Below are positions 27,021 through 36,185 of a DNA stretch of 64,000 nt, piece after piece. The position numbers and the translations under genes were made by a program. The notes beneath the pieces were generated by a model. It was not told the origin of the DNA. It searched no databases and saw nothing but the letters and a program-made list of their open reading frames with translations. This stretch comes from Ideonella_A sp963843805 (GTDB lineage: Bacteria > Pseudomonadota > Gammaproteobacteria > Burkholderiales > Burkholderiaceae_C), in assembly GCA_963843805.1 (NCBI GenBank), contig CAWJLY010000001.1:744001-808000 (forward strand). Direction: 5' to 3'. Within the stretch, counting starts at the first letter, position 1. Each line of letters begins with the position of its first letter.

Positions 27021-28124
27021 ATGATCCAGCCACCGAACGAGATGAGCCCGTCCGACCGCCCCCCCCATGCCCGGTGCCAAATGCCGCGCATGCAACGCAT
27101 TGGCGGCTTGGCCGTCGTCATGGCTTTTTGCCTTTCGGCGCAGACCGGCATGGCCCAGCAATCGGGGATGGAGCCATCGCCCTATACCTCGCCGCCGCCG
27201 GACCCCAACCTGCAGATGCAGCCGATGCAGCCGATGCCCATGTCCTCGTCGACCTCGACGCGGGCCGGCTTTCTGATGCCGATCCTGATTTCGGCCCTGA
27301 CACCCGTGCTCCAGAACGGCTTCGGCTGTGTCTTCGATCGAATGTTCAGCTTCATGGGTTCCAATCCGAATCCGGCGTGCCGACAGCCGAACCAGACCTC
27401 CGTCGTCCAGCCATCCTTCAACGCGTCGGGTTCGGGATCGGGTTCGGGATCGGCCTTCGCCCCCGGGTACCCGGCACCCTCGATGCAGGGCCCGGACGGG
27501 CCGTTGCAAACGCCGCCGGCGCCGTCGGGCGGGCAGGCCTTCAATGCTCAAGCGCTGGCAGCTACGCCGGTGCTGAGTTTCATCGTCAACAAGTTGAGCG
27601 ACGCCACCCCGCAGGCAACGGTGACACAGACGGTTCAATTCGCCAATGTGCAACAGTCCGACAGCAATCTGGCATTCGACATCCGCAGCGGCGAGGCATT
27701 CGCGATCCTGTTCGCCACCTCGGTGCCCGGCAGGGTGCGGCTGATCAATACGGACGTCGAAAAAACCGTCAGCGCCTCCGATGTGTACGAAGCCTTGCCG
27801 GCGGCCGACAATCGCATGCCGCGCGACTGGCAGGGGGGAATCACCATGGCGGGCACCAAGGGCACCGAATACCTGGACGTGAACTTCACGCCCTGCGTGT
27901 CACCACGTTATGGCGGCGACCCGCGCGTGTCGATGTTCCAGAACATGTTGCCGCCGTGCAGTTCGGACGTCGACGCGGCACCGCTCACGCGGGCACGCGC
28001 GGCTGGAGCCAAGGCAATGGTGTTCCCCGCCTCCTCAAGCCCGGGTCAGCCGGTCGGACTTGCCCCGGCCAACTATGCGAAAGGCGAAGCACTCACCTTT
28101 CGCATCACGATCAACCACCAATGA
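27021..28124 (+). CDS. Exported protein with Pro/Ser-rich linker and DUF4384-like C-terminal domain
   Basis: A 367-residue protein. A signal peptide (AVVMAFCLSAQTGMAQQ, to about 46) is followed by a low-complexity Met/Pro/Gln/Ser/Gly region (PNLQMQPMQPMPMSSS, later GSGSGSGSAF). The C-terminal 170 residues read like a divergent DUF4384 domain: FDIRSGEAFAILFATSVPGRV, then YEALPAADNRMPRDW, then GTKGTEYLDVNFTPC. DUF4384 domains often accompany caspase-like and CHAT proteases, and the next gene has one too. An AGGAG site precedes ATG 27021. Its stop overlaps the caspase start (ATGA at 28121). The domain call is by eye and tentative. Confidence 0.6.
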   Translation: MIQPPNEMSPSDRPPHARCQMPRMQRIGGLAVVMAFCLSAQTGMAQQSGMEPSPYTSPPPDPNLQMQPMQPMPMSSSTSTRAGFLMPILISALTPVLQNGFGCVFDRMFSFMGSNPNPACRQPNQTSVVQPSFNASGSGSGSGSAFAPGYPAPSMQGPDGPLQTPPAPSGGQAFNAQALAATPVLSFIVNKLSDATPQATVTQTVQFANVQQSDSNLAFDIRSGEAFAILFATSVPGRVRLINTDVEKTVSASDVYEALPAADNRMPRDWQGGITMAGTKGTEYLDVNFTPCVSPRYGGDPRVSMFQNMLPPCSSDVDAAPLTRARAAGAKAMVFPASSSPGQPVGLAPANYAKGEALTFRITINHQ

Positions 28125-29692
28125 TCCGGGCCCTGTTGTCGACTGCAGCGTGTCGCTGTCGTGCAGACCGGCGCCGGCACCCCGCTTGGCGCCTTCCGGC
28201 TGCGGCGGTGTTCGCATGCCTGCTGGTACAGGCTCCCGCGCAGGCCACCGATCACGTCCTGGTAATGGCCATCAGCGAGTATCCGCGCGCCGCGCTCGAA
28301 GGGGTCAAACACGATGCCCGGAGCGCCCTGCGGCTGGCAAGCAAGCTGGGCTACAACACGGCAGGCGCGGTTGTGATGAAGGACCGCCAGCTGACCGGTG
28401 CGGGCCTGCGGGCGGCGTTTTCCAGCCTGCTGGCGAGGGTTCAACGCAACGATCGGGTCTTCATCTACTACTCGGGGCACGGCTACAGCCAGGCCCATCA
28501 GTCAACCTGCGTGCAGGGCCTGGTGGCGCAGGACGAGACGCTGATTCCGACCGCAGAACTGAGCGCGCAGCTCGACAGCATCAAGGCCTTGGTGAGCGAT
28601 GCGTTGGTGATCTTCGACGCCTGCTTCTCGGGCGGCAATCGCGACATGAGCGTGACGCGCGCTTTCAACGCCGGTGATGCCGCGGACGATTCGTCGCTGC
28701 ACGCAAAGGTCTGGACGCCGCGGGGCGGCGAGCGATGCGAGATGCCGATCAACGAGCTGTCAAAGGCCTGGGAGCTGCCTGACGCACAAGCGGCCACGCG
28801 CAGCATCGTCTTCCCCAAAAGCAATTTCACCTTTATCGCTGCCGCGACGGAGCGCGAGGTGGCGCTCGACGACCGATCCCTTGGCGGGTTGGCGACCATC
28901 GGTCTGATGCAGTGCGTCGACGAAGGAGTGCCCAGCACGAGCGGTCTGGTCACGGCGCAGGATCTGGCGAACTGTGCTCAACAGCATGTCTCGCAAAACG
29001 TGAAGCGCATCAACTCGGATTTGAAAGGCCGGGCGTTTCTACCGCATCACCTGACCGTTTACGGCAACGGCGAGAAGATACTGGCCGTCAGCGCCAAGGC
29101 GGCTGCGGCGAGCACTGCGAGCGCGATGCCGGTTGCAGCAGGCGGCAGCAGAGCTGACAAGGTGATCGCGGCCTTTCAAAAGTTTGCGGCCAATTCCAAT
29201 GGAAACTGGGGCCTGCGCGTCGAACCCAGCAGCGACCGCGCGCCGGTGGGCCAGTCGGTGCGCCTTCGCTATCAGACCAATCAACCGGGATATGTGCAAC
29301 TGCTGTACGTCGGATCCGACCGGCAGGAGATCAGCCGGATCTGGCCCGCCGAAGGCCAGCTCCGACGCATCAACGCGAACGAAGGCGAGTTGCCGGTCAG
29401 CCTGGCCCTGAGCGCTCCGGCCGGCGAGAACACGGTCTTGATGGTCTTGAGCCGGGAGCCGCTGGACCTCGACCCCATCTTGCGCGGCGGCAGCGCGCCG
29501 GCATCACCGATCGTCCTGCAACAGCTGAACTGCGAACTGATGCGCCAACGCAACATCGTGGCCAAGGAAGACGGCCCGGCGCCGAGCGGTTGCGCCAGCG
29601 GTGCCTCGGTTGCTTCAAGCGGGGCCGTCGCCCAGCGGAGCACAGCCGACGGGTATACGGCGCGCATGATCACACTCACCGGGACACCTTGA
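28121..29692 (+). CDS. Exported caspase-family (peptidase C14) protein with C-terminal DUF4384-like domain
   Basis: A 523-residue protein and the last gene of the operon. An N-terminal hydrophobic signal covers about 24-43. The caspase p20-like domain runs from about 44 to 330, with the catalytic dyad His120 in FIYYSGHGYS and Cys168 in VIFDACFSGG. Residues 365-445 resemble DUF4384 (LRVEPSSDRAPVGQSVRLRY, then PGYVQLLYVGSD). Bacterial caspase homologues cut after Arg, Lys or Asp in various roles. An exported form beside a secreted solenoid suggests processing or damage outside the cytoplasm. Its start overlaps the preceding stop, so it is made with the secretion proteins. Confidence 0.85.
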   Translation: MIRALLSTAACRCRADRRRHPAWRLPAAAVFACLLVQAPAQATDHVLVMAISEYPRAALEGVKHDARSALRLASKLGYNTAGAVVMKDRQLTGAGLRAAFSSLLARVQRNDRVFIYYSGHGYSQAHQSTCVQGLVAQDETLIPTAELSAQLDSIKALVSDALVIFDACFSGGNRDMSVTRAFNAGDAADDSSLHAKVWTPRGGERCEMPINELSKAWELPDAQAATRSIVFPKSNFTFIAAATEREVALDDRSLGGLATIGLMQCVDEGVPSTSGLVTAQDLANCAQQHVSQNVKRINSDLKGRAFLPHHLTVYGNGEKILAVSAKAAAASTASAMPVAAGGSRADKVIAAFQKFAANSNGNWGLRVEPSSDRAPVGQSVRLRYQTNQPGYVQLLYVGSDRQEISRIWPAEGQLRRINANEGELPVSLALSAPAGENTVLMVLSREPLDLDPILRGGSAPASPIVLQQLNCELMRQRNIVAKEDGPAPSGCASGASVASSGAVAQRSTADGYTARMITLTGTP

Positions 29693-29744
29693 CCTTCACG
29701 ACGAGCAGCCGATTAGCATCACCCCTTCAACCAAGGGAGCACGC

Positions 29745-30125
29745 ATGGATCAGCAGCTGTTCGACAAGGGTCTGCAGACCCGCCGCGAGGTGTTGGGTGC
29801 CGACTACGTCGATGCCTCGATCAGGAACGCCGACGACTTCACCCTGCCGATGCAGGAGATGGTGACGCAATATTGCTGGGGCGATGTCTGGAACCGGCCC
29901 GGGCTGGACCGCAAGACACGCAGTCTGCTCAACCTGGCGATGCTGACCGCACTGAACCGGCCCCACGAGCTGAAGCTGCACATCCGTGGCGCCCTCAACA
30001 ACGGCGTGACGCGCGACGAGATGCGCGAGGTCTTTCTGCAGACCGCGATCTATTGCGGCGTACCGGCGGCGATCGACAGTTTCCGAACCGCCAAGGAGAT
30101 GTTCAAGGAACTGGACGGTACCTGA
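29745..30125 (+). CDS. Carboxymuconolactone decarboxylase family protein
   Basis: A 126-residue protein of the AhpD/CMD fold. It carries the pattern YCWGDVWNRPGLDRKTRSLLNLAML, then ELKLHIRGALNNG and TAIYCGVPAAID. This is the 4-carboxymuconolactone decarboxylase type that acts in the beta-ketoadipate pathway (protocatechuate branch). The family also contains enzymes of unknown substrate. AAGGGAG stands before ATG 29745. The SDR gene starts 3 bp after its stop, so the two form a unit. No other protocatechuate genes are nearby, so the pathway assignment stays open. Confidence 0.8.
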   Translation: MDQQLFDKGLQTRREVLGADYVDASIRNADDFTLPMQEMVTQYCWGDVWNRPGLDRKTRSLLNLAMLTALNRPHELKLHIRGALNNGVTRDEMREVFLQTAIYCGVPAAIDSFRTAKEMFKELDGT

Positions 30126-30128
30126 GCC

Positions 30129-30908
30129 ATGAACGCCGCCACCACATCACGCAAGGTCTGTGTCGTCACCGGTTCATCGTCGGGTATCGGCGCGGCAACG
30201 GTCCGGTTGTTCGCCGGTCATGGCTGGGATGTCGTGATCAACTTTTCGCGTGCTGCGCTGCCCGCCGAGGCCGTCGCCGATGAATGCCGCGCGTTCGGTG
30301 CCGAGGCGCTGGTCGTCAAGGCCGACATCGCCATCGACGCCGACTGCAAACGAATGGCCGCCGAGGTCGACGCGCGATTCGGGCGTGCCGATGCGCTGGT
30401 CAACAACGCCGGGACGACGAAGTTCGTGGCGGTGCGTGATCTGGACGGGCTCGACGCGGACGACTTCGCCCGCATCATGTCGGTCAACGTGACCGGCACC
30501 TTCCAGGCCACACGTGCGTTTGTGCCACTGCTCAACCGCCATCCGGTCGGGGCGGTGGTCAATGTCTCGTCGATCGCCTCGCTGATGGGCAGCGGGTCGT
30601 CGCTGGCATATTCGGCATCGAAGGGCGCCATCAATTCGTTGACTTTCGGCCTGGCACGTGCGCTGGCGCCGCAGATCCGCGTCAACGCGGTCGCGCCCGG
30701 CATGGTCGATTCGGCCTGGCTGCGCAACGGCATGGGCGAGGCCGCGTTTGCGGCCCGTGCCGAGGCTTACAAGGACCGCGCCACGCTGGGCGAACTGGTC
30801 ACGCCCGACGACGTGGCGCAGGCCATCTGGTGGCTGGCGTCAGGTGCCAGCAAGACAACCGGCGAGGTTCTGCTGGTCGATGGCGGTGCGCGGCTGGGCA
30901 GGGCCTGA
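30129..30908 (+). CDS. SDR family NAD(P)-dependent oxidoreductase
   Basis: A 259-residue classical short-chain dehydrogenase. The cofactor site TGSSSGIG is at 14-21 and NNAG at 92-95. The catalytic triad is Ser148, Tyr161 and Lys165 (VNVSSIAS, then AYSASKG). The C-terminal LLVDGGARLG closes the fold. It is similar in layout to 3-oxoacyl-ACP reductases, but the substrate cannot be inferred. It follows the carboxymuconolactone decarboxylase gene by three bases and probably shares its transcript. Confidence 0.88.
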   Translation: MNAATTSRKVCVVTGSSSGIGAATVRLFAGHGWDVVINFSRAALPAEAVADECRAFGAEALVVKADIAIDADCKRMAAEVDARFGRADALVNNAGTTKFVAVRDLDGLDADDFARIMSVNVTGTFQATRAFVPLLNRHPVGAVVNVSSIASLMGSGSSLAYSASKGAINSLTFGLARALAPQIRVNAVAPGMVDSAWLRNGMGEAAFAARAEAYKDRATLGELVTPDDVAQAIWWLASGASKTTGEVLLVDGGARLGRA

Positions 30909-30991
30909 GTCGGGCTGCCGTTGATCCGCGGCACCAACCCGAAAGCAAACCGCCGCCGGCTCGATCAACGGCGAATCGGTGGCCCGGCCGA

Positions 30992-32263
30992 TCAGCCTCG
31001 TATCAGTCCGAGCGGACGACCGGCGGCGAAGTCCGGCAAGACTGCTGCGATCTCGGCGTCGGACAAGCCCAGATGCTGCCGAGCAAGCGCCGCCAGCACG
31101 TCCCGGAAATCGGTGGTCACCGCCAGGTCGCGCCCTTCATGCAGCGAGTCGTCGGCCAGTCCCGGCCACTGGCCCAGCACCTTGCCGCCGGCCAGCGAGC
31201 CGCCCATCAGCCAGATCACGTTGCCATGCCCGTGGTCGGTACCGCCGTTGCCGTTCTGCCGCACGGTGCGGCCGAACTCGGACACCACGACGACCATCGT
31301 CTGATCGAACACCGCACCGAGGCCGGAGGCCAACGCCGCCAGTCCGGCGCCGAGCGGCTGCAGACGGTTGGCCAGTTGACCCTCGGCTGCGCCCTGGTTG
31401 GCATGGGTGTCCCAACCGCCAAGCGCGGTGAACGCCAGTTGCACGCGGGGATCGTTGCGCATCAGTCGGGCCAGCCGAGCCGCATCGGCTGGAAAGCCGT
31501 TCGGCAACGGCGCGCCATTGTTGGCGGCCATCATCTCGGTGCTCTGCGCGCCGGCGTCGGGGCGCTCCAACGCGCTGCGCACATCGCGCCGCGCCTTGAG
31601 CGAGTCCTGATAGGCCACCGAGAGCTTGTCGTTGCCGTCGTACAGCTGCCCGAAGGCAGCGGCGATTGTCGGTCGTTCGATCGCCAGCGGCCGATCGGCC
31701 GCTGCGCCGGTGGCAATGCTGGCAACCCGGTGCGGCCCGGCATAGATGCGCGGCAGCACCGGGCCGACACTGATTGCGCGGGTCGGCGTGTCGCCGGCCA
31801 GTGTGCCGAGCAGGCGGTTCATCCAGCCGTCGGGCGTCGACTTGCGGCCCGGGGTGGCCGACTCCATATAGTCCTGCGCATCGAAATGCGAGCGGGTCGG
31901 ATCGTTCGATCCGCAAGCGTGGACAAAACCGAGCGTGCCGGATTGCCACATCGGCAGCAGCGGCGCCAGCGCCGGGTGCAGGCCGAAGCGGCCATCCAGA
32001 TCGATCACGCCGGAGGCATCGCCCGGCGGCGCGAGCGCAATCGTCGGACGCGCTCGGTAGTAGCCGGCATCGGCATGTGGCACGACGACGTTGAGTCCGT
32101 CGACCGCACCGCGCAGAAACACCACCACCAGCCGCCGCGGCTGGGTGGCGACATTCCATGTCGGGTTGACGGCAGCCCAGGCCGAGCGGCCGACCGGCAG
32201 CAAGGCGGGCAGCAGTCCGAGGCCGGCCAGGCCAGCGGTTTTGAGCAGGTTGCGTCTGCGCAT
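30992..32263 (-). CDS. DUF1501 family protein with TAT-type signal
   Basis: A 423-residue exported protein. The N-terminus MRRRNLLKTAGLAGLGLLPA looks like a TAT signal. DUF1501 hallmarks are visible: VVVFLRGAVDGLNVVVPH, later GGWDTHANQGA and VSEFGRTVRQNGNGGTDHG. The fold is related to alkaline phosphatase/sulfatase-like proteins, but no activity is established. AGGGGA precedes the ATG at 32263, which is why it was preferred over the start seven codons upstream. It is the partner of the DUF1800 gene just upstream (17 bp); the pair is widely conserved. Confidence 0.88.
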   Translation of the reverse strand: MRRRNLLKTAGLAGLGLLPALLPVGRSAWAAVNPTWNVATQPRRLVVVFLRGAVDGLNVVVPHADAGYYRARPTIALAPPGDASGVIDLDGRFGLHPALAPLLPMWQSGTLGFVHACGSNDPTRSHFDAQDYMESATPGRKSTPDGWMNRLLGTLAGDTPTRAISVGPVLPRIYAGPHRVASIATGAAADRPLAIERPTIAAAFGQLYDGNDKLSVAYQDSLKARRDVRSALERPDAGAQSTEMMAANNGAPLPNGFPADAARLARLMRNDPRVQLAFTALGGWDTHANQGAAEGQLANRLQPLGAGLAALASGLGAVFDQTMVVVVSEFGRTVRQNGNGGTDHGHGNVIWLMGGSLAGGKVLGQWPGLADDSLHEGRDLAVTTDFRDVLAALARQHLGLSDAEIAAVLPDFAAGRPLGLIRG

Positions 32264-32280
32264 CGGTTTTTCCCCTCGGC

Positions 32281-33873
32281 TCAATGGCGCATGAAATCGG
32301 GACTGCCGATCACCAAGGCAGCGCGCAACGACGGCTCGGCAACCGCCACCGCTGCCCGCGTCCTCGCCGATATGGTGGGCCCCAGTCGGCTCAACAAAAG
32401 GTCGGCCTCGACCGGTGGAACCGCCAGCGCGCTGTCGGTTGCCGCTGACTGCAGCCGCGTGGCCTGGTAACCGGCCGGCTCGATGATCGACGAACCCGTG
32501 CCGCTGGCGATCGTGTCAGCGCCCGCACGGCCCAGCGGCAGCCGCCCCGCCGTGAAGGCCAGCGCGAAACCGATGCGCTTGGTCATCGCATCCGGATTCA
32601 GCCACGCCAGTGCGGTGTTTTGGTAGCCGTCCGGCGTCTGGCAGCCGTACAGCGGCATGCCGAGCCCGGCCAGCGCGGCCAGCAGGGGCCGAGCATTGCC
32701 CATCGGCTGGCCGGCTGCGCGCAACGACGACACCAGATACCGGTACGGCGTCTTGAACTTGCCCGATTGAACCGCCGGATCGCGGAATTCGGGGCTGTCG
32801 AACAAGGTTTTCAAGACCGCCGCGATGTCGCCATGGCTGGCGCTGAAGCGCTGCGCCAGGCGCTCGACCAGCACGGGTGGCGGTTCGTCGGCCACAAAAT
32901 ACTGCGCCAGCTTGAACGCGATGTGACGGGCCGTCGCCGGATGTTCGGCCAGTCGATCGAGGGCCGATTCACCTTCGGCCTGACCGCCCGCGGCAACACG
33001 ATGGCCCAGCCAGATCTTGTCGCCCTGGTCATGGCGACGGTCGTCGAACTGAAACAGCGAAGCACCCGCGGCGACGGGCCGCATCGTCCATCCGGTCAGC
33101 ATGCGCGCCAGTTCGGTCACGTCGCGCTGCGTATAACCGCCATCGGCGCCAAGGGTATGCAGTTCCATCAACTCGCGGGCATAGTTCTCGTTCAGGCCGC
33201 TGGCCCTCGCCTTGGCACCCATGCCCCGTCCGGGCTGCGGGCCGGGTGCGCTCGACAACCAGTTGTCGAGGTAGAACAACATGGCCGGATGTTTGGCGGT
33301 GGCGCCCAGCAGATCGCGGAAATTGCCCAATGCATACGGACGGATCGCTTCCTGCTCGTAATTGCCGACCAGCACGCGGTCCATCCCTTTGCCGCTGAAC
33401 ACATTGAAATGGTTGAACCAGAAGTCGACCATCACCTCGTTCAGCTGCTGCGGGCTCTCGACCGCGCGCATCAGGCGCGCCTCGCCGGCCTCCAGCGCCA
33501 CCTGGCGGTACAGGTCGCGGCGCTCGGTCTTGCCGGCTTCGCCGTCTCGACGCGCTGCCTCGCCAGCGGCACGGTATCGAGCCAGCAGTTCGCGGGCCGG
33601 CAAGCGGGTGGTTTCCAGTGCGTCCAGGCGTTCTGCGATCGACGCCGGCAGCGTCAGACGTTGCGGGTGCAGTTGCTCGTCGATGTAGGCGTCGAGGCCG
33701 ATCCGCTGGACTCGCTGCAGATCGCCCGGCGCCGGGCCGAAGGCGATGCGGTTCAACACGTGCTGGATCTGCGCGTCGTTGTCGGCCACGCCCGCCGGCT
33801 GGGGCGCGGCCACCGCCACCGAGGCCGCCATCAACAGGCCCGATCCCCAACCGATCAACAGCGCTCGAATCAT
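32281..33873 (-). CDS. DUF1800 family exported protein
   Basis: A 530-residue protein with a signal peptide (GWGSGLLMAASVAVAAPQ). DUF1800 features are IQHVLNRIAFGPAPGD, then VMVDFWFNHFNVFSGKG, LNENYARELMELHTLG, and ELARMLTGWTM. These proteins are always found next to DUF1501 proteins; their role outside the cytoplasm is unknown. AAGAGGA stands before the ATG at 33871-33873. The gene is first of a two-gene operon with the DUF1501 gene. Confidence 0.88.
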   Translation of the reverse strand: MIRALLIGWGSGLLMAASVAVAAPQPAGVADNDAQIQHVLNRIAFGPAPGDLQRVQRIGLDAYIDEQLHPQRLTLPASIAERLDALETTRLPARELLARYRAAGEAARRDGEAGKTERRDLYRQVALEAGEARLMRAVESPQQLNEVMVDFWFNHFNVFSGKGMDRVLVGNYEQEAIRPYALGNFRDLLGATAKHPAMLFYLDNWLSSAPGPQPGRGMGAKARASGLNENYARELMELHTLGADGGYTQRDVTELARMLTGWTMRPVAAGASLFQFDDRRHDQGDKIWLGHRVAAGGQAEGESALDRLAEHPATARHIAFKLAQYFVADEPPPVLVERLAQRFSASHGDIAAVLKTLFDSPEFRDPAVQSGKFKTPYRYLVSSLRAAGQPMGNARPLLAALAGLGMPLYGCQTPDGYQNTALAWLNPDAMTKRIGFALAFTAGRLPLGRAGADTIASGTGSSIIEPAGYQATRLQSAATDSALAVPPVEADLLLSRLGPTISARTRAAVAVAEPSLRAALVIGSPDFMRH

Positions 33874-34005
33874 CGCGTCATCCTCTTGCTTGGCGGCAAT
33901 CTTGCCGGCCGCAACCCGGCGGCTCGACCGACATCCATTTGACACCGCGGGCGATTCGCCATCATTTCCGCATTGCAAAGGTTGGCAACCAGCTGTGGCT
34001 ATGTA

Positions 34006-34770
34006 TCAATGGGCGGGCAGCAAGCGCACCGGTCCGTACCACGCGGTCACGTCCGACCGCGTGTTGTCGGTGTCGGTCATGACGCCCACCGACAACAACG
34101 CGCCCGGCTGCTCGCCGAAAGCCTTGACGAAATCGGCCTTGACGTCGCGCTCGTAGCTCAGCCAGCGGCTCAGCTTGCCCGGCCCCATTTCCATCACCAG
34201 CTTGCGGATCCGGCTGGTGCGGGGATTGATGATGACCGACTCGGCCTCGCGCCGATTGCTCCACACATACATCAAGGTGGCATACGGCAGCGGCTCGCCG
34301 GTGACCGCCTCGGCCAGTTCGGACAACATCGAATCCTGGGCCGAAAAAGTGGCCCGATCACCCTCGAAGGTCAGAATCAAGCGGACCGGCGAATCGTCGC
34401 CATCACGGCGGGTCATGTCGGCGGCGGCTATCACCGACGGCACCAGCCAGGAGAACTGCACTTGACCGAGCCGATCCGCTTCGATGCGCAGCTTGCGGCG
34501 CACCACACTCGCCGAGGACACCGCATGCACCATCAGCACATCACGGCCATCCTTGCTCTGCGCAACATAACGACTGGCGCGCTTGCCGGGAAAGGTCTGG
34601 TGCGCCCAGTGCCCGCTGCCGCCGGCACCCGACGAGGCACGCGCCCAGCCGCTGGTCGCCAGGTCGCCGCCGCCGCCGTCCGGTGACCGGGTCGCGCAAG
34701 CTGCCAACAGGGCCACCACCACCAGCATGAAGACAGAGCTCGAGCGCTGGCACACGGCAGTTGAGTTCAT
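34006..34770 (-). CDS. DUF3047 family lipoprotein
   Basis: A 254-residue predicted lipoprotein. The signal peptide ends in LLAACATR, a fitting lipobox at about residue 25. The mature domain matches DUF3047 as I know it: DDSPVRLILTFEGDRATF, PYATLMYVWSN, DVKADFVKAFGEQPG and VMTDTDNT. No enzymatic function is known for the family. The ATG at 34768-34770 places the lipobox correctly; an upstream frame extension to 34902 lacks support. It is divergent from the reductase gene at 34877. Confidence 0.82.
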   Translation of the reverse strand: MNSTAVCQRSSSVFMLVVVALLAACATRSPDGGGGDLATSGWARASSGAGGSGHWAHQTFPGKRASRYVAQSKDGRDVLMVHAVSSASVVRRKLRIEADRLGQVQFSWLVPSVIAAADMTRRDGDDSPVRLILTFEGDRATFSAQDSMLSELAEAVTGEPLPYATLMYVWSNRREAESVIINPRTSRIRKLVMEMGPGKLSRWLSYERDVKADFVKAFGEQPGALLSVGVMTDTDNTRSDVTAWYGPVRLLPAH

Positions 34771-34876
34771 CGGAGACGACGTGGGTATCGGGCCTGTATT
34801 GTCGGCGCTGGCGTGTACGAGCCGCACCAGCCGGGGCAATCGTCCGAGCAACACCCCTTCCGTGCGACGATGTGGC

Positions 34877-36107
34877 ATGACACGCGCACTCGACCTGATC
34901 ATCTACGGCGCCACCGGCTTCACCGGCCGGCTGATCGCCGAACACCTGTTGGCCACCCACGGGGTCGGCGGCCCGCTGCGCTGGGCGATGGCCGGTCGCA
35001 GTCTCGACAAGCTGAAGCAGGTTCGCCAGGCGATGGGCGCGGGCAACCGACTGCCCCTGCTGGCGGCCGATGCAGGCCATCCCGGCGATCTGGCCCGAGC
35101 TGGTCCGCAGCACGCGGGCCCTGATCACCACCGTCGGCCCCTACCAGCGCCACGGCGAGGCGCTGGTCAAGGCCTGTGCCGAGGCGGGAACCGATTACCT
35201 CGACCTGTGCGGCGAACCGGTCTGGATGGCCAAGATGATTCCGCAGCTGGAACGCCCTGCACGCGCCAGCGGCGCACGCATCGTGTTCTCTTGCGGCTTC
35301 GACTCGATCCCCTTCGACCTCGGTGTGGTCTTTCTTCAGCACGAGGCCAAACGCCGCTTCGGCGCCGCGCTGCCTCAGGTCGGCGGCCGGGTCAAATCGC
35401 TCAAGGGTGGTTTGTCGGGCGGCACGGCGGCCAGCGCGCTGGCTACCTTCGAGGCGATCGCCGCCGATCCGAAACTGGCGCGCACGATGGCCAACCCCTT
35501 TGCGCTGACGCCGGGGTTTCGCGGCCCGCCGCAGCCGGATGGCGAATCGGCGCACTACGACGAACTGGCGGCATCGTGGACCGGTCCGTTCATGATGGCG
35601 ACCATCAACAGCAAAAACGTGCACCGGACGAATGCGCTGCGTGGCCATCCCTGGGGTTACGACTTCCGCTACGACGAGCGGCTGATGACCGGCAGCGGCG
35701 CCCGCGGACGGCTGCAGGCGCTGCTGCTGGCCGGCGGCAGCCGCGCCCAGGCGGCGCTGCTGTCCTTCGGACCGAGCCGGCAGCTGCTGGAACGCTTCGT
35801 GCTGCCGCAGCCCGGTGACGGTCCGCCAGTCGAGGCTCGCGCAGAGGGCCGCTATGACCTGCGCTTCAATGGCCGCACCGCCGACGGCCGCCACGTGTTG
35901 TCGGCCTCCGTCAAGGGCGATGCCGACCCCGGCTACGGCTCGACATCGAAGATGATCTCCGAGGCCGCGTTGTGTCTGCTGAACGATGTCGACCGCGACG
36001 CGACGCCCGGCGGCGTCTGGACCCCCGGTGCGGCGATGGGTCTGGCGCTGGTGCGCCGGCTGCAGCAGAACGCCGGTCTGCGCTTTGTGATCGAGCAGGC
36101 GGGCTGA
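34877..36107 (+). CDS. Saccharopine dehydrogenase-like / trans-acting enoyl reductase family protein (one frameshift)
   Basis: About 409 residues across one frameshift near 35095, where GCCCGAG seems to hold one C too many. The first frame gives a Rossmann start, LIIYGATGFTGRLIAEHLL, and the second continues with ITTVGPYQRHGEALVKAC, YLDLCGEP, FSCGFDSIPFDLGV and SLKGGLSGGTAAS. This is the NAD(P)-binding family that includes saccharopine dehydrogenase-like and mycobacterial trans-acting enoyl reductases. Saccharopine itself is an unlikely substrate; lipid or acyl reduction is the usual guess. It precedes two phospholipid genes. Confidence 0.8.
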
Positions 36108-36185
36108 GCGGCGACTGTCACGTGGACACCGGGCGCGACCCGCCCTGTCATCTGAGGCAACGCTCACGCCGGGTAGCATTCGCCG

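Noticed and set aside
27430..27470. GGTTCGGGATCGGGTTCGGGATCGG-like short tandem repeat as a possible mobile or regulatory repeat
   Set aside because: It encodes the Gly/Ser linker of the exported protein in frame and needs no other explanation.
18873..29692. Reading the CHAT and caspase genes as a CRISPR-linked (Craspase-like) defence system
   Set aside because: No CRISPR array, Cas protein or effector RNA is nearby, and both proteases have export signals.
13993..30000. Treating the secretion block as a mobile island with attachment sites
   Set aside because: No integrase, tRNA, flanking direct repeat or transposase was found at either edge.
30830..32470. Long plus-strand open frame opposite the DUF1501 gene
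   Set aside because: Antisense shadow; the product is His/Gln/Arg-rich and the minus-strand gene has clear family motifs.
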